DNA of 64,000 nucleotides, taken from Argyresthia goedartella (taxonomy: Eukaryota; Arthropoda; Insecta; Lepidoptera; Argyresthiidae). The DNA is taken from positions 10,503,501 to 10,567,500 of the forward strand of contig OX463807.1 in assembly GCA_949825045.1 (NCBI GenBank). The letters are read 5' to 3'. The notes beneath the pieces are model-generated. The model searched no databases. It had not been told where the DNA came from and saw nothing but the letters and a program-made list of their open reading frames with translations. Positions 44,401-49,800 of the stretch are shown here, piece by piece; within the stretch, counting starts at the first letter, position 1, and the number at the start of each line of letters is the position of its first letter. The translations under genes were made by a program, and so were the position numbers.

Positions 44401-45832
44401 TGATAAACGTAAACAAAGTTGCCCAGACTTGACAACTTCGAAATTGAAAATCACCCATCCTATCGTAAGAACTGCAAAAGCAGTGGTTGCTTTCATATTT
44501 GGTCGTGTTACTTCCTATTGGAATTTACTATAAGTAATACTCTTTCTTACGTTAAGTAGTTATTCCTAAGCGGCAGTTTGGCAGTGGTTATGGGGTCATC
44601 GTCGTCAGGCGGCGGAAGCAGGTAGAGTCTTTTAGATCTCAGAACATGCTTATATTCAGGGATCCTGGAACTTTTTAAGGAAACAATGTTTGGCCTTCTG
44701 AGCCGCTCTTTCACAACATAGTCGCTTATCATCCCAAGCCGGCTAATTTTTCTCCTATTTCTTTGGATATTTGTCTTTTAGGAGTTTGGATGGATTGGAT
44801 GGATATGGATCCTTAATGGAGTATTGAATAACTGGCTAAAAGTGGTGCCTCTGTCACCCTGAAAGGGAAAAGGCGTAATGCTTTGTGCAGGGTTCAGGGT
44901 TCCTGGACCTTTTTAAGGAAACAATGTTTGGCCTTCTGAGCCGCTCTTTCACAACATAGTCGCTTAGCATCCCAAGCCGGCTAATTTTTCTCCTATTTCT
45001 ATGGATATTTGTCTTTTAGGAGTTTGGATGGATTGTATGGATATGGATCCTTAATGGTATTAAGTATTGAATAACTGGCTAACAGTGGTGCCTCTGTCAC
45101 CCTGAAAGGGAAAAGGCGTAATGCTTTGTTATGTTATTTGTCTTTTCAAACGACTTTAAAAAGGAAGAAGTTCTTAATCCGTCTGTTATTTTTGTGTGTT
45201 TGTTACGCCATTACTCCGTCAGTTATGAACCGATTTTGATGATTCTTATATTGATTCTTTTGACTTCAGAGGTGGTGGTTCAAAAGAAAAGTTTTGATGA
45301 CGACTTTTCATATACCAGACTTCATTCGTATCCCTAACGGGGAGTACTAAATAGGCCTTGAACTTGAAATCGGTTTTTTTAAGTTTTAACTTGGTGAATT
45401 ATTCTCATACATGCTCTCCTGTCGAAAAATGGTGACCGTTAGGGCAATCTAACCTCGGCACATTGCAGAGCAAAATAGAGAAGTTGTGCTGCTGAGTTCC
45501 ACATCTCAATTATATCTATCGTTGGCCTACATCATACTATTCACTCGAAGGCTGGGGTATAACTCAGCACTCTGCTATAAATAATTCCGGAGATTTCCCC
45601 GAAGTATTCTGAAATAGTCCCCCGAGATGGCGCTACAGTTATCTGGGATAAATGACGACGAAGCACATATGATGGGGATTTGGATTACTTCCAAACTTAA
45701 ATAAATATGCACAGATGGCGCTTCTTTGCTGCTACCGTAGATCATCACTAGATGGCGTAAGATGTGCAGGAAAATGAGAATATTTTCAGAAGCTTATGAT
45801 TTCTTTTTGTTTGTTACAGCCAAGTGCAGTAA
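17392..45832 (+). CDS. PyK: Pyruvate kinase, whole gene span
   Basis: Twelve shared exons plus one of two alternative first exons encode a complete pyruvate kinase, the last glycolytic step (phosphoenolpyruvate + ADP to pyruvate + ATP) in the cytosol. The join ATGGCATCC + exons 2-13 gives 527 codons and a stop; using exon 1B gives 536. In 527-residue numbering: Arg69, Asn71 and Ser73 (MNFSHG), Asp109/Thr110 ([11 protein letters not shown]), the catalytic Lys266 and metal ligand Glu268 ([10 protein letters not shown]), Asp292 ([10 protein letters not shown]) and Thr324 (ATQMLESM) are all present, each at a constant offset of four from human PKM. The fructose-1,6-bisphosphate pocket (Thr428, Ser430, Trp478, Arg485, Gly514, Gly516) is conserved, so allosteric activation is likely. 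The position equivalent to Lys433 of PKM2 is Thr429. All twelve junctions use GT/AG and keep frame. The introns are heavily loaded with transposons. Confidence 0.97.
18336..19340 (-). pseudogene. DDE-endonuclease transposase relic (ISL2EU-like)
   Basis: On the minus strand, pieces in shifting frames give [19 protein letters not shown] (the first-Asp region), [30 protein letters not shown] (where active copies have Asp, so D to N), [28 protein letters not shown] (Glu to Lys at the last acidic site) and [11 protein letters not shown]. The order matches the DDE endonucleases common in insect genomes with ISL2EU/IS630-like domains. Many stops and frameshifts and the loss of two of three catalytic acids mark it as a long-dead copy. 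It lies in the intron between exons 1A and 1B. Confidence 0.7.
19490..19700 (+). repeat. Second copy of the abundant lepidopteran repeat
   Basis: Phrases taaagtgtcagtcggacttg, ctttagcggcc and gacagacaaacagacagctt follow the same order as in the copy at 16147-16535, but the element is more diverged. Confidence 0.5.
19701..22250. other. Intronic/promoter-proximal DNA, mostly featureless
   Basis: Includes an ATT microsatellite near 20684-20701, clusters of the tetramer taggtaggtagg at about 20800-20870, and a possible short LINE C-terminal relic at 21193-21444. The region immediately before 22389 is the likely proximal promoter of pyruvate kinase. The minus-strand open frame at 20149-20418 lies in moderately repetitive DNA and has no known match. 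Confidence 0.4.
21193..21444 (+). pseudogene. Possible LINE C-terminal relic
   Basis: An 83-codon open stretch with the order [18 protein letters not shown] then [11 protein letters not shown] resembles the end of non-LTR reverse-transcriptase ORFs, where a short conserved block closes the protein. No palm motif is present, so the assignment is tentative. Confidence 0.3.
22254..22259 (+). promoter_or_regulatory. Candidate initiator of the proximal pyruvate kinase promoter
   Basis: TCAGTC matches the arthropod initiator consensus (TCAGT) and sits about 135 bp upstream of the exon 1B ATG in a locally GC-richer stretch (cgcggctgcgcagaac). There is no TATA box at the right distance. The call is inferred from the motif alone. 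Confidence 0.35.
22389..22424 (+). CDS. PyK: Pyruvate kinase alternative first coding exon 1B
   Basis: Encodes [12 protein letters not shown] and ends in GAG at a gtaggt donor, phase 0, which fits the acceptor at 23971. The start has a good context (caaatATGG). The frame is open upstream for about 60 codons but contains no earlier ATG, which supports this Met as the start. Confidence 0.65.
23971..24103 (+). CDS. PyK: Pyruvate kinase exon 2 (first shared exon)
   Basis: Opens after cttccctcag and encodes [10 protein letters not shown], then [20 protein letters not shown] and IICTI, the start of the A domain barrel. It ends in phase 1 at gtgagt. Confidence 0.95.
24477..24700 (+). CDS. PyK: Pyruvate kinase exon 3
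   Basis: Carries [20 protein letters not shown], the MNFSHGS motif that binds K+ and substrate, and [11 protein letters not shown] at the A/B domain junction. Acceptor ctccaag, donor gtaagt. Confidence 0.97.
24926..26700 (-). mobile_element. Non-LTR retrotransposon (LINE family B), 5'-truncated
   Basis: Minus-strand insertion in intron 3. The reading from about 26700 down gives [19 protein letters not shown], then [46 protein letters not shown] and LSYADDMVL, that is, reverse-transcriptase motifs 1 to 5 with the catalytic YADD. A frameshift at about 25850 separates this from the thumb and C-terminal part ([28 protein letters not shown]). The 3' end lies near 24940 at a run of caat repeats, a microsatellite-like tail. 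No endonuclease domain is present, so the copy is 5'-truncated. I do not assign a clade. Confidence 0.85.
25291..26582 (-). pseudogene. Reverse transcriptase of LINE family B, frameshifted
   Basis: Two open segments, 25845-26582 and 25291-25848, are joined by a frameshift just after the YADDM motif (VLRVRHQGA then stop, against [11 protein letters not shown] in the next frame). The palm Asp residues (LSKAFD and YADD) are intact. One small indel appears to be the only lesion in the shown part. Confidence 0.8.
27180..27386 (-). repeat. Composite SINE remnant
   Basis: 27289-27386 repeats the tRNA-like head of the SINE at 12750-12832 (acatggtcagga, then tctcctgtg, then acccattagac). 27180-27288 carries the gttggtggagtgg and taacgtgccatccgaaacac phrases of another lepidopteran SINE body. 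Both are decayed. It ends about 50 bp before exon 4. Confidence 0.55.
27433..27572 (+). CDS. PyK: Pyruvate kinase exon 4 (B domain)
   Basis: Encodes [20 protein letters not shown] and [17 protein letters not shown], the lid (B) domain. Acceptor cccacag; ends phase 2 at gtaaac. Confidence 0.95.
27869..28058 (+). CDS. PyK: Pyruvate kinase exon 5
   Basis: Encodes [14 protein letters not shown] through the [20 protein letters not shown] stretch that returns the chain to the A-domain barrel, ending FGVDQG at gtaagt. Confidence 0.96.
28538..28695. mobile_element. Foldback MITE in pyruvate kinase intron 5
   Basis: The arms at 28538-28563 (aaaaaccgggttgaaggccg) and 28671-28695 are inverted copies with few differences. 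A second inner pair (actcgcatagctgac against gtcagctatgcgag) lies between them, and the gctaa unit is repeated in the right arm. Confidence 0.65.
28835..28981 (+). CDS. PyK: Pyruvate kinase exon 6 (catalytic Lys)
   Basis: Encodes [15 protein letters not shown] and the family signature [13 protein letters not shown] with Lys266 and the metal ligand Glu268. The exon is 49 complete codons, phase 0 at both ends. The following intron is 8.2 kb because of the Helitron insertions. Confidence 0.97.
29612..29833 (-). mobile_element. 222-bp non-autonomous mini-Helitron
   Basis: On the minus strand it begins TCTTCTATATATATAAAA, a standard Helitron 5' end, and finishes cgggtccaCTAG. A short GC-rich palindrome (acccg...cgggt) lies just before the CTAG. 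It is inserted between A (29834, as read on the minus strand) and T (29611), the target used by Helitrons. It has no coding capacity. Confidence 0.75.
30087..33383 (-). CDS. Helitron Rep/Helicase, 1,098-residue open part
   Basis: Starts at [12 protein letters not shown], the beginning of the Helitron-like N domain. The HUH motif PHAHILLWL lies at residues 179-187, and the two catalytic tyrosines are Tyr320 and Tyr324 in [12 protein letters not shown], so the rolling-circle nickase site is complete. A PIF1-type superfamily 1 helicase follows: Walker [10 protein letters not shown] (674-682), Walker [11 protein letters not shown] (753-762), and the C-terminal INKAQGQT and [12 protein letters not shown] motifs. 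One lesion is visible: motif III, normally a GDFRQ-type sequence, reads LLDRQTLPV, lacking about three residues. This would probably impair the helicase. The ORF is otherwise uninterrupted. It is predicted to nick and unwind DNA during rolling-circle transposition. Confidence 0.9.
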   Translation of the reverse strand: MDFYAYHMMIREGDFNVIQRCKQLANQFYVDMYVKVESERLRYVSLNQTKLRAENYIHLQDAVSNDANVNPNNIGKMVILPSSFVNSPRYLHEYTQDAFAYVRTYGRPDLFVTFTCNPSWSEIVDELMPGQSANDRHDIIARVFRLKVKKLMTVITKGRVFREVQCFMYSIEWQKRGLPHAHILLWLKDKLRPDQIDKIISAEIPDPNNDKALYDIVMRNMIHGPCGAENPLCPCMKDRKCTKKNPRNLLKETLHNENGYPMYRRRAPEDGGRTASVKLRNGSQVSVDNGWVVPYSPVLLKTFNAHINVEACGSVRAIKYICKYINKGSDQAIFNFRSSEFSNPVDEVQTFQSGRYVSSNEAVWRLLGFPLHERYPTVTHLSVHLENGERIYFNENNFHQRVTTPPKTTLTAFFDLCRSDEFAKTLLYVQVPRYYTWDASRKCWKRRIQGTAVLDWPGVKSGDALGRLYTVHVSNIECFCLRLLLHHVRGPTSFNDLKNYNGQTFVTFREACETRGLLENDNHWDSTLEEAAQCKSAAKVRDLFAILIATCGLSNPQILWEKYQNDMSDDILHRLEQNNPTITYNDLVYNEALTKIEDQVMAISGKTLSDFVMNRPQRIGEVSNDLIRELDYNVSSLQQQISESVPRLNTEQKLVFDIVVQRIDNGEGGLFFLDAPGGTGKTFLLNLLLAQIRKDKGIAVAVASSRIAATLFDGGRTAHSVLKLPLNLPHEEVPVCNITKYSDRGRMLQQCKLLVWDECTMSHKKAIEALNRTLKDIRSNQSLMGGMVVLLDRQTLPVITRGTPADEINACLKASTLWVHVKKICLTKNMRVQLHNDMQSGQYAAALLKIGEGRMTTDANGMITLCQEFCNAVHNLEGLKNNVYPGLEHNMRNRELLCERAILAPTNEIVGQMNDRMMSHVQGDVVEYLSADIVVDSEQVTSYPTEFLNSLELSGVPSHKLRLKVGVPVLLMRNLEAPRLCNGTRLQITQLGRNIIRAIIMTGIAKDEEVLIPRIPMIPTDLPSQFKRIQFPLKPALAMTINKAQGQTLKVAGVNFEKNCFSHGQLYVACSRVSSPNNLHILTNNNKTANVVYKNVLN
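33415..35042 (-). pseudogene. N-terminal part of the Helitron protein, disrupted
   Basis: Reading starts at MPRKRKSNL, a basic N terminus. It passes through a 23-residue repeat array (34314-34934), then a cysteine-containing segment ([19 protein letters not shown]) and a conserved [10 protein letters not shown] block before the Rep domain. Two in-frame TAA codons replace Gln in the second repeat (about 34800-34845). An 8-bp unit (ggcaccct) repeated three times near 33518-33541 adds 16 bases and shifts the frame, and a second frameshift at about 33415 precedes the Rep ORF. The N-terminal region therefore cannot be translated as one protein with the helicase. Confidence 0.8.
34314..34934 (-). 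repeat. 9 x 69-bp coding repeat in the Helitron N terminus
   Basis: Nine units of 23 residues follow the pattern [19 protein letters not shown] plus ARQV, with variation concentrated in the third to fifth positions. The unit is rich in Ala, Gln and Arg and probably helical, like a coiled coil. On the other strand the same DNA opens as Leu/Ser-rich frames, which are shadows. Confidence 0.9.
35907..36939 (-). mobile_element. 5' segment of a second Helitron
   Basis: On the minus strand it begins TCCTAACTAATATTATAAAT followed by gcgaaagtaactctgtctg and the ccaaaactattgaacggatt phrase, a very common lepidopteran Helitron 5' end. A preceding A at 36940 fits the AT target. The left part (36050-36240) is GC-rich with gac/gcg repeats. 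Its own 3' end was not identified. The inner Helitron seems to have inserted into it. Confidence 0.7.
37183..37284 (+). CDS. PyK: Pyruvate kinase exon 7
   Basis: Encodes [20 protein letters not shown] with metal ligand Asp292, ending with the MIARCNQ segment at a gtgagc donor. Both phases are zero, 34 codons. Confidence 0.97.
37681..38440. mobile_element. Foldback element in pyruvate kinase intron 7
   Basis: Two nested pairs of arms. Outer: 37681-37707 and 38418-38440 (atcacatccactt). Inner: 37728-37758 and 38240-38266 (gcaaccgtagtaaagaaa); the left inner copy has four extra bases. A smaller inverted-repeat element (38276-38397) sits between the two right arms, and a perfect 14-bp palindrome (tttgaagtcag t ctgacttcaaa) lies at 37902-37930. 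Confidence 0.6.
38276..38397. mobile_element. Short MITE nested in the intron 7 foldback
   Basis: Inverted ends gtccactatattaatggt and accattaatagagtggcc with adjoining ttttgaca / tgtcaaaa arms, 122 bp in all. It interrupts the larger foldback structure. Confidence 0.55.
38492..38720. mobile_element. TA-flanked palindromic MITE, 229 bp
   Basis: Ends CAGTCAGCATCAGATATAT in inverted orientation with TA at both borders. The inverted match continues across most of the element (actcaaatagatct, agtgtcaaaa), so single strands would fold into one long hairpin. Just beyond the right end is another inverted pair (gtacgtatcac/gtgatacgtac, 38719-38750). Confidence 0.8.
39091..39220 (+). CDS. PyK: Pyruvate kinase exon 8
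   Basis: Encodes [15 protein letters not shown] with Thr324, then [20 protein letters not shown] and VMLSG, the most conserved block of the family. Ends phase 1 at gtaagc. Confidence 0.97.
39838..40100 (-). repeat. tRNA-derived SINE plus LINE-tail piece
   Basis: The minus strand has a tRNA-like head (40030-40098) with A-box TGCGGTAGTGG and B-box GGTTCGATCCC. It then runs through a body with ccaccgaccaagggtatcct. 39838-39895 matches the 3' end of LINE family A (cctcttctctacattggacc). Acceptor pairing is absent. Confidence 0.6.
40101..40540 (+). repeat. Minisatellite with a 150-bp higher-order repeat
   Basis: About fourteen tandem units of about 30 bp built on ctaacataacggggtagac with small insertions and deletions. 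A variant block beginning atgatcataaactaaaataa recurs at exactly 150 bp (40261 and 40411), showing amplification of a multi-unit block. It lies in pyruvate kinase intron 8. Confidence 0.9.
40897..41012 (+). CDS. PyK: Pyruvate kinase exon 9
   Basis: Opens after tcgatccccag, completes the split Gly and encodes [20 protein letters not shown] and FTDLVQQ, ending at gtacag, phase 0. Confidence 0.96.
41118..41202 (+). repeat. Tandem duplication, 2 x 42 bp
   Basis: Two identical units (aatcccttcctagtgctacc...) in intron 9. They stay open in one frame because the unit is a multiple of three, but the frame has no other support as coding. Confidence 0.85.
41481..41578. mobile_element. Very short MITE, 98 bp
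   Basis: Perfect 14-bp inverted ends (aactacgatagcat) enclose a GC-rich centre (gcgcgcgcctcg). The flanks are AT-rich. It may be the minimal form of an inverted-repeat family. Confidence 0.6.
41588..42205 (+). mobile_element. LINE family A 3' copy, plus strand
   Basis: Encodes [20 protein letters not shown] and [17 protein letters not shown], then after a frameshift near 41750 [20 protein letters not shown] and [18 protein letters not shown] with a stop, the C-terminal end of a jockey/CR1-like reverse-transcriptase ORF. The 3' UTR has a perfect 9-bp stem-loop (42086-42094 with 42111-42119) and ends in a T-rich run after aataaagacatttg. It lies in pyruvate kinase intron 9 with its tail about 90 bp before exon 10. 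Confidence 0.75.
42299..42459 (+). CDS. PyK: Pyruvate kinase exon 10 (C domain, effector loop)
   Basis: Encodes [20 protein letters not shown], then [15 protein letters not shown], the loop that binds the phosphates of fructose-1,6-bisphosphate, and CPIIAVT. Ends phase 2 at gtaaat. Confidence 0.97.
42904..42965 (+). CDS. PyK: Pyruvate kinase exon 11
   Basis: A 62-base exon encoding [20 protein letters not shown] between a tgttcatctcag acceptor and a gtgagt donor; enters in phase 2, leaves in phase 1. Confidence 0.95.
43045..43195 (+). repeat. Two diverged direct repeats in intron 11
   Basis: The phrases gccgacggcatgaagt...atgccatctgttga (about 43066) and accgacggcatgtagt...gccatctgtcga (about 43147) form a diverged direct duplication of about 80 bp. 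Non-coding. Confidence 0.5.
43800..44030. repeat. SINE body and inverted-repeat debris
   Basis: 43815-43850 (tttctggttcccacgacaca) is an inverted relative of the SINE segment at 39955-39975. 43905-44010 contains aatttcccccaacatgtcg, seen again near 49960, which suggests a shared short repeat family. Confidence 0.4.
44177..44333 (+). CDS. PyK: Pyruvate kinase exon 12 (C domain)
   Basis: Encodes [20 protein letters not shown] with Trp478 and Arg485, then [11 protein letters not shown] and [14 protein letters not shown] with Gly514 and Gly516. Ends phase 2 at an AT/gttagt donor. Confidence 0.96.
44547..44770 (-). pseudogene. Unidentified minus-strand ORF remnant
   Basis: An open stretch encoding [18 protein letters not shown], then [18 protein letters not shown] and [12 protein letters not shown], with a stop after RNNYLT. 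The first half recurs in the tandem copy at 44893-45130. It reads like the C terminus of some mobile-element protein, but I do not recognise the family. Confidence 0.3.
44655..45130 (+). repeat. Tandem duplication, 2 x 238 bp
   Basis: 44655-44892 and 44893-45130 are near-identical (only a handful of differences, e.g. cttatcatccc against cttagcatccc). The unit spans an ORF fragment on the minus strand and a ggatggattgg motif. Confidence 0.85.
45131..45360 (+). repeat. Common lepidopteran repeat fragment
   Basis: The order caaacgactttaaaaaggaa, gttcttaatccgtctgt and gaaccgattttgatgattc is a well-known repeat phrase in moth genomes. A second partial copy follows the palindrome at 37921. The open frame here is incidental. 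Confidence 0.5.
45820..45832 (+). CDS. PyK: Pyruvate kinase exon 13, last codons and stop
   Basis: Follows ttgttacag. Joining AT + C gives Ile, then Gln-Val-Gln and TAA, so the protein ends RIIQVQ. Very short, but the frame, splice site and length of the family's C terminus all agree. Confidence 0.85.
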
Positions 45833-46100
45833 GATGAAGAAACACAAAGAAAATAATATTATTTATACGTAGCAGCGTTCAAGGAAGATTCATTATTTTT
45901 GTTGAGTATTAGTGAAAACGCTACTGCAGTGATGTTGCAAGATCTAGATGTATATTATATCCAGTGATAAACTACAAATGTATATCTAAGTAAATGTTTC
46001 TCGTTTACATTTAGTTATAGGATATGTATTTATTTATGAGAAAATCGATAACACCTGGCGTATTGTTAAACGTTGCGTGTTTGCGAAAATGAAAAATAAA
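45833..46100 (+). promoter_or_regulatory. Pyruvate kinase 3' UTR and polyadenylation signal
   Basis: AT-rich sequence after the stop with AATAAA at 46095-46100. No other stop-proximal signal fits better. Confidence 0.65.
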
Positions 46101-46724
46101 ATATTAAAATAGAGTTTTTGTACGTAATTTTAATACTCCTTGCAAATTAATGACATCATCAGACGGATCCCATATTGTTGGCTCCAGGTTGGGTATCTTT
46201 AAAGACAGGAATATTTTGGTCCTTTGAACCGGACTTGTCAGAATCAGTCGAAAAAGTGTATCAAGTACCATCCCATTTCTCAGTGTACATACCTGACATC
46301 CAACTAGAAAAAATACATAAATCCATTACCTATCGATAAATCTGCAAGTTTCCCACATATAGCCACCTAAATCCCATGTGTGATTCGCGCATACGCCAAA
46401 TGATGACGTTTTTGCCCACCCCGAACAGTGATCATACTAGTTACAGAATTAATCAACCTAAAAAGAGACTGATCTGCCTATCTCTGATCTTGCTGGCACG
46501 TTCTGCCGTGGCTGCTTGCCATATCAGCTATTTGGTCAAAGCGCATTCGCGGATGGCGCGAGCGATTGATGCGCCCAACCTACCGCCCTGAGGCTGAGTA
46601 CATGACGCAGGGCTTTTCCGCCCCCCAACCACAAGCAAGTGTGCCGTGCCGTTCCACCCCAACTGCTCTTAGTAGCGCAGCGATCGCCGACCACGCTAAT
46701 ACCCTGGCGTCGCGCCTGAAAAGT

Positions 46725-46750
46725 CTAAAAATAACCGCGCCCGCCTCAGT
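46725..46750 (+). promoter_or_regulatory. MEF2-like/TATA-like box and initiator
   Basis: CTAAAAATAA (46725-46734) is a perfect match to the MEF2 consensus and could also act as a TATA box. TCAGT at 46746-46750 fits the arthropod initiator. They stand in a GC-rich island (46570-46800), 40-70 bp upstream of the ATG at 46793. The spacing (about 22 bp) is shorter than the usual TATA-initiator distance. Confidence 0.45.
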
Positions 46751-46792
46751 ACCGCCGGAGAGTTCGCGCGCGTCGCACGTGCAGCCACAACC

Positions 46793-46870
46793 ATGGCGGA
46801 GACTATAGAGGAGTCCTACGAGAGTGCGGTCACCCGCAAGGTGGTCCGCACCAGCCTCAAGATAGAGGAG
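46793..46870 (+). CDS. Probable first coding exon of an unidentified gene
   Basis: Starts with ATG in a strong context (caaccATGGCG) and encodes MAETIEESYESAVTRKVVRT followed by SLKIEE, then a gtgagg donor in phase 0. The upstream GC-rich promoter-like sequence, a coding-like base composition against an AT-rich background, and a clean donor support an exon. The charged 26-residue peptide is not a protein I recognise. No downstream exon could be found in the remaining 17 kb, so the first intron would be longer than that. Confidence 0.55.
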
Positions 46871-49800
46871 GTGAGGACAGCTGCTTACGCAACCGGCAAC
46901 TCACGCCGGCACAACACATCACATAACACGGTTGACAGTGAACACGGACGTAAACAACACTATCCTGCACTCTCATGGACGCTTACGTCATCATCAGACC
47001 AGCGTTCTTCATTCGGGAACGCGCTCGGCAGTTCCTGTTTCTGTAATTCGTGGTCGACACAAAAACTGGTGCTCAAATAGTGCCGTTAAATGTTATGCCG
47101 TCATTTCCCTATCAAGACAGCGTTGATTGCAAGTCAATCTTTGAGTTGGCAGTTGTGAATACGCGGCTTGCTCTCTTTGTCCCGTGTGACAGACGGTTGC
47201 GGATGTTCCAAAGTATTCCGGGAATGTTAAGTATATTTACGACCGCCTCGGAGCAGGGTGCTTCAAAACACGCGAAGGTCCATTTAGTACCAACGTACAC
47301 GTCAAGAGGAAGTGCGCGTGAAGCATTTATGATTTGTAGCGATGTAAATAGACCAGACGGTTGAATGAGATTTTCCGCAGGTATCCAACTACCCACCTTG
47401 GCATGTGTGCATCGACCTGTCTTGAGACGCGTGACATCGCAGAACACATTTTTTCGAAAAACTTACGCTTTGGCATTGACGCCGCAAACAGCAAAACAAC
47501 TCGACCTAACAAACTGTTTTCAAAAGTGACATCGACAAATGTTTTGTTTCAAAGTGTTGACTACAACCCACAAAATTCGCTCTAGAATTAACAGATATTT
47601 TGTGGAGGCAGCAATTGTCTCAATCTCAAGCCAAATACACTTACATCTTACATTTAAAAACGCCTACTCTCCATTCATCGCCTTTTAGGCGACTCTCTAT
47701 CTGAAAGTTTTCATTGGTTTTCATGCTTCAATTAGTGGATCTAATGTTTGTAATGTTTTTGGACCTTTGTAGACATGGAATAAACTGTGAGTATCATAAA
47801 TATATTGAGGGCATATACCTGCTCCCTATATGTTGGAGGTTTCTCGCAATGGCCAAATTCCATCAATGAACTGCCGGCTATAATCAGACATTTTCTGCTA
47901 TTCGTTACCAAAGCGCAAGATCCAATGGAAAAACGCGCGCTGGTGGCATATTTTCGTCTTGGCTCCCATCCTAGTTTATCTGCTACATTACGATGTTTAT
48001 TCACAATACAAATGCGAACATTAATGTGTGCGTCTGCGCCACTTGTCTTTGGAAGCGTTGAGTTGCAAACAATCTAGTAATTTGCCATGATTCGCCTAAT
48101 TACAAACTCTGATTGAGATTAGATACGGCAAAAATACTTGCTTCAAAAACAGGTCGCATCACACTGTCTCGTAAATCAAAGGGTATAGGTGTGAATATCT
48201 TTTTAGATGCTTTTTTATGGTCAGAGGTAGGTATAAGTAGCAATTTAAGTAGCTAGGACAGTCCTACAACAGAGGGGAAATAGAATGAAGGCAGCTTTCA
48301 TGATTGATTAAAACACTTTCAATCTTTGAAAGTGTTTCCTTTGCATTTCTATCTTCTACTAGGTTAGGTTAAGTAGAAAACTGTTCCTTGTCAACAGCAA
48401 CACCAATTACAGTGCCGGGAAGTAGTTTCTTAATTACTTTCAACAGTTTAACAGCGCCCATTGTATATTTCTAAATAAGACCATTATAAATCCTAACAGC
48501 GCTAAATCGTGATAGAAACAACTAGAGCGAATCGTTACTGAATTTTCTTGTCACTTCGCTGTGTAATGCTGACCTTTTTCTCCAAAACACTTTCTACTCC
48601 GATCTTTATAGGCTATACGAGTAAAATAACCTTTCATTTCAACAGTCACAAAATAATACTTGTGGTTTAGAGAGTAAAATTTTCAATAAATAACTAGCGA
48701 TGAGCAACGATTCAGTGACCATGAAGTAGCAACGATAGCAGGGAAGTATACTCATAGTTATTAATTAAACTGCTAATAATAGTATATGAGTACCTACTCT
48801 GATCGTAACATTGTACGTTTACTACCAGTGGTTTATTGACATACACATTTTGTAGCATGACCTACCTCACTGTACCTAGACGACATTTAAATATCTGCCA
48901 ATAGTTTTTTTTTATCTATTTTCATTTAAATATCTACTTTAACTATGTTTACACGCAACAGCAAAGGTAAACCTCACTCTAACGCTCTCCCGCTATATTT
49001 TTATATGCTCTATGTATTTAATGTATGTATTATAAGAAAGGACATATAGGAAAGCAGCGTCCCATAAAAGACCAATTTCGTATCATGGTACATCGATAGT
49101 GCTTGCCTAAAGATTCCTAAAGTAATGAATATTATTAAATGTATGAGTATGGCATGCAAAACTAGTTAGGTTAGAAACATTATGATATCATGCTCTATGT
49201 ATTTGTATAGAGCTCTTTGTAGGCTTTGTGGCCCGCAGTATTTTTGGAATCCTGTAAAACTTTTATTTAATTTTAAATTACTACATACCACTAATTGTCA
49301 ACATTCGGTTCGGTATTGTGATAGGGGATACCTACCTATGTTCCGTTTCGCCATGCATGGTTCTAATGAAGAGTTTCCTATGTATGTAGCTTATTGTGCC
49401 TATAAATATGTACTGTTTCTTGAAATTAAGAACGTAAAAATTGGCTAAACATAAACGGAGGTACCTTATTCTTATTACAAACAAAAATATACACTGTAGG
49501 TAAGTACCGACATAGTTCACACTCAACCAATGTTCTTTACATAAGTGTAGATGTAATTGCATTATACGCAAATGGTTTGTCTGGGTACGTATACGGTAAT
49601 AAATAATAAATTGGTAACCATATACTTTACTTCCCTACAATATTTTCCGCCCAGATTAGTGTAGGCAGGCTGTTAGGTACCTACTAACCGGCATGCGTAA
49701 ACTCGTGCGCAAACCTACCTTAACCTACATTCAATTTGGTCACAGATTTTATCATGAATCGGTGTAAAAACACAAAAACAAATATTATCAAAATAAACTC

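Noticed and set aside
46376..46808. Coding ORFs in the GC-rich stretch before 46793
   Set aside because: They overlap in different frames, lack known domains and coincide with a promoter-like region; the ATG at 46793 with a donor at 46871 is better supported.
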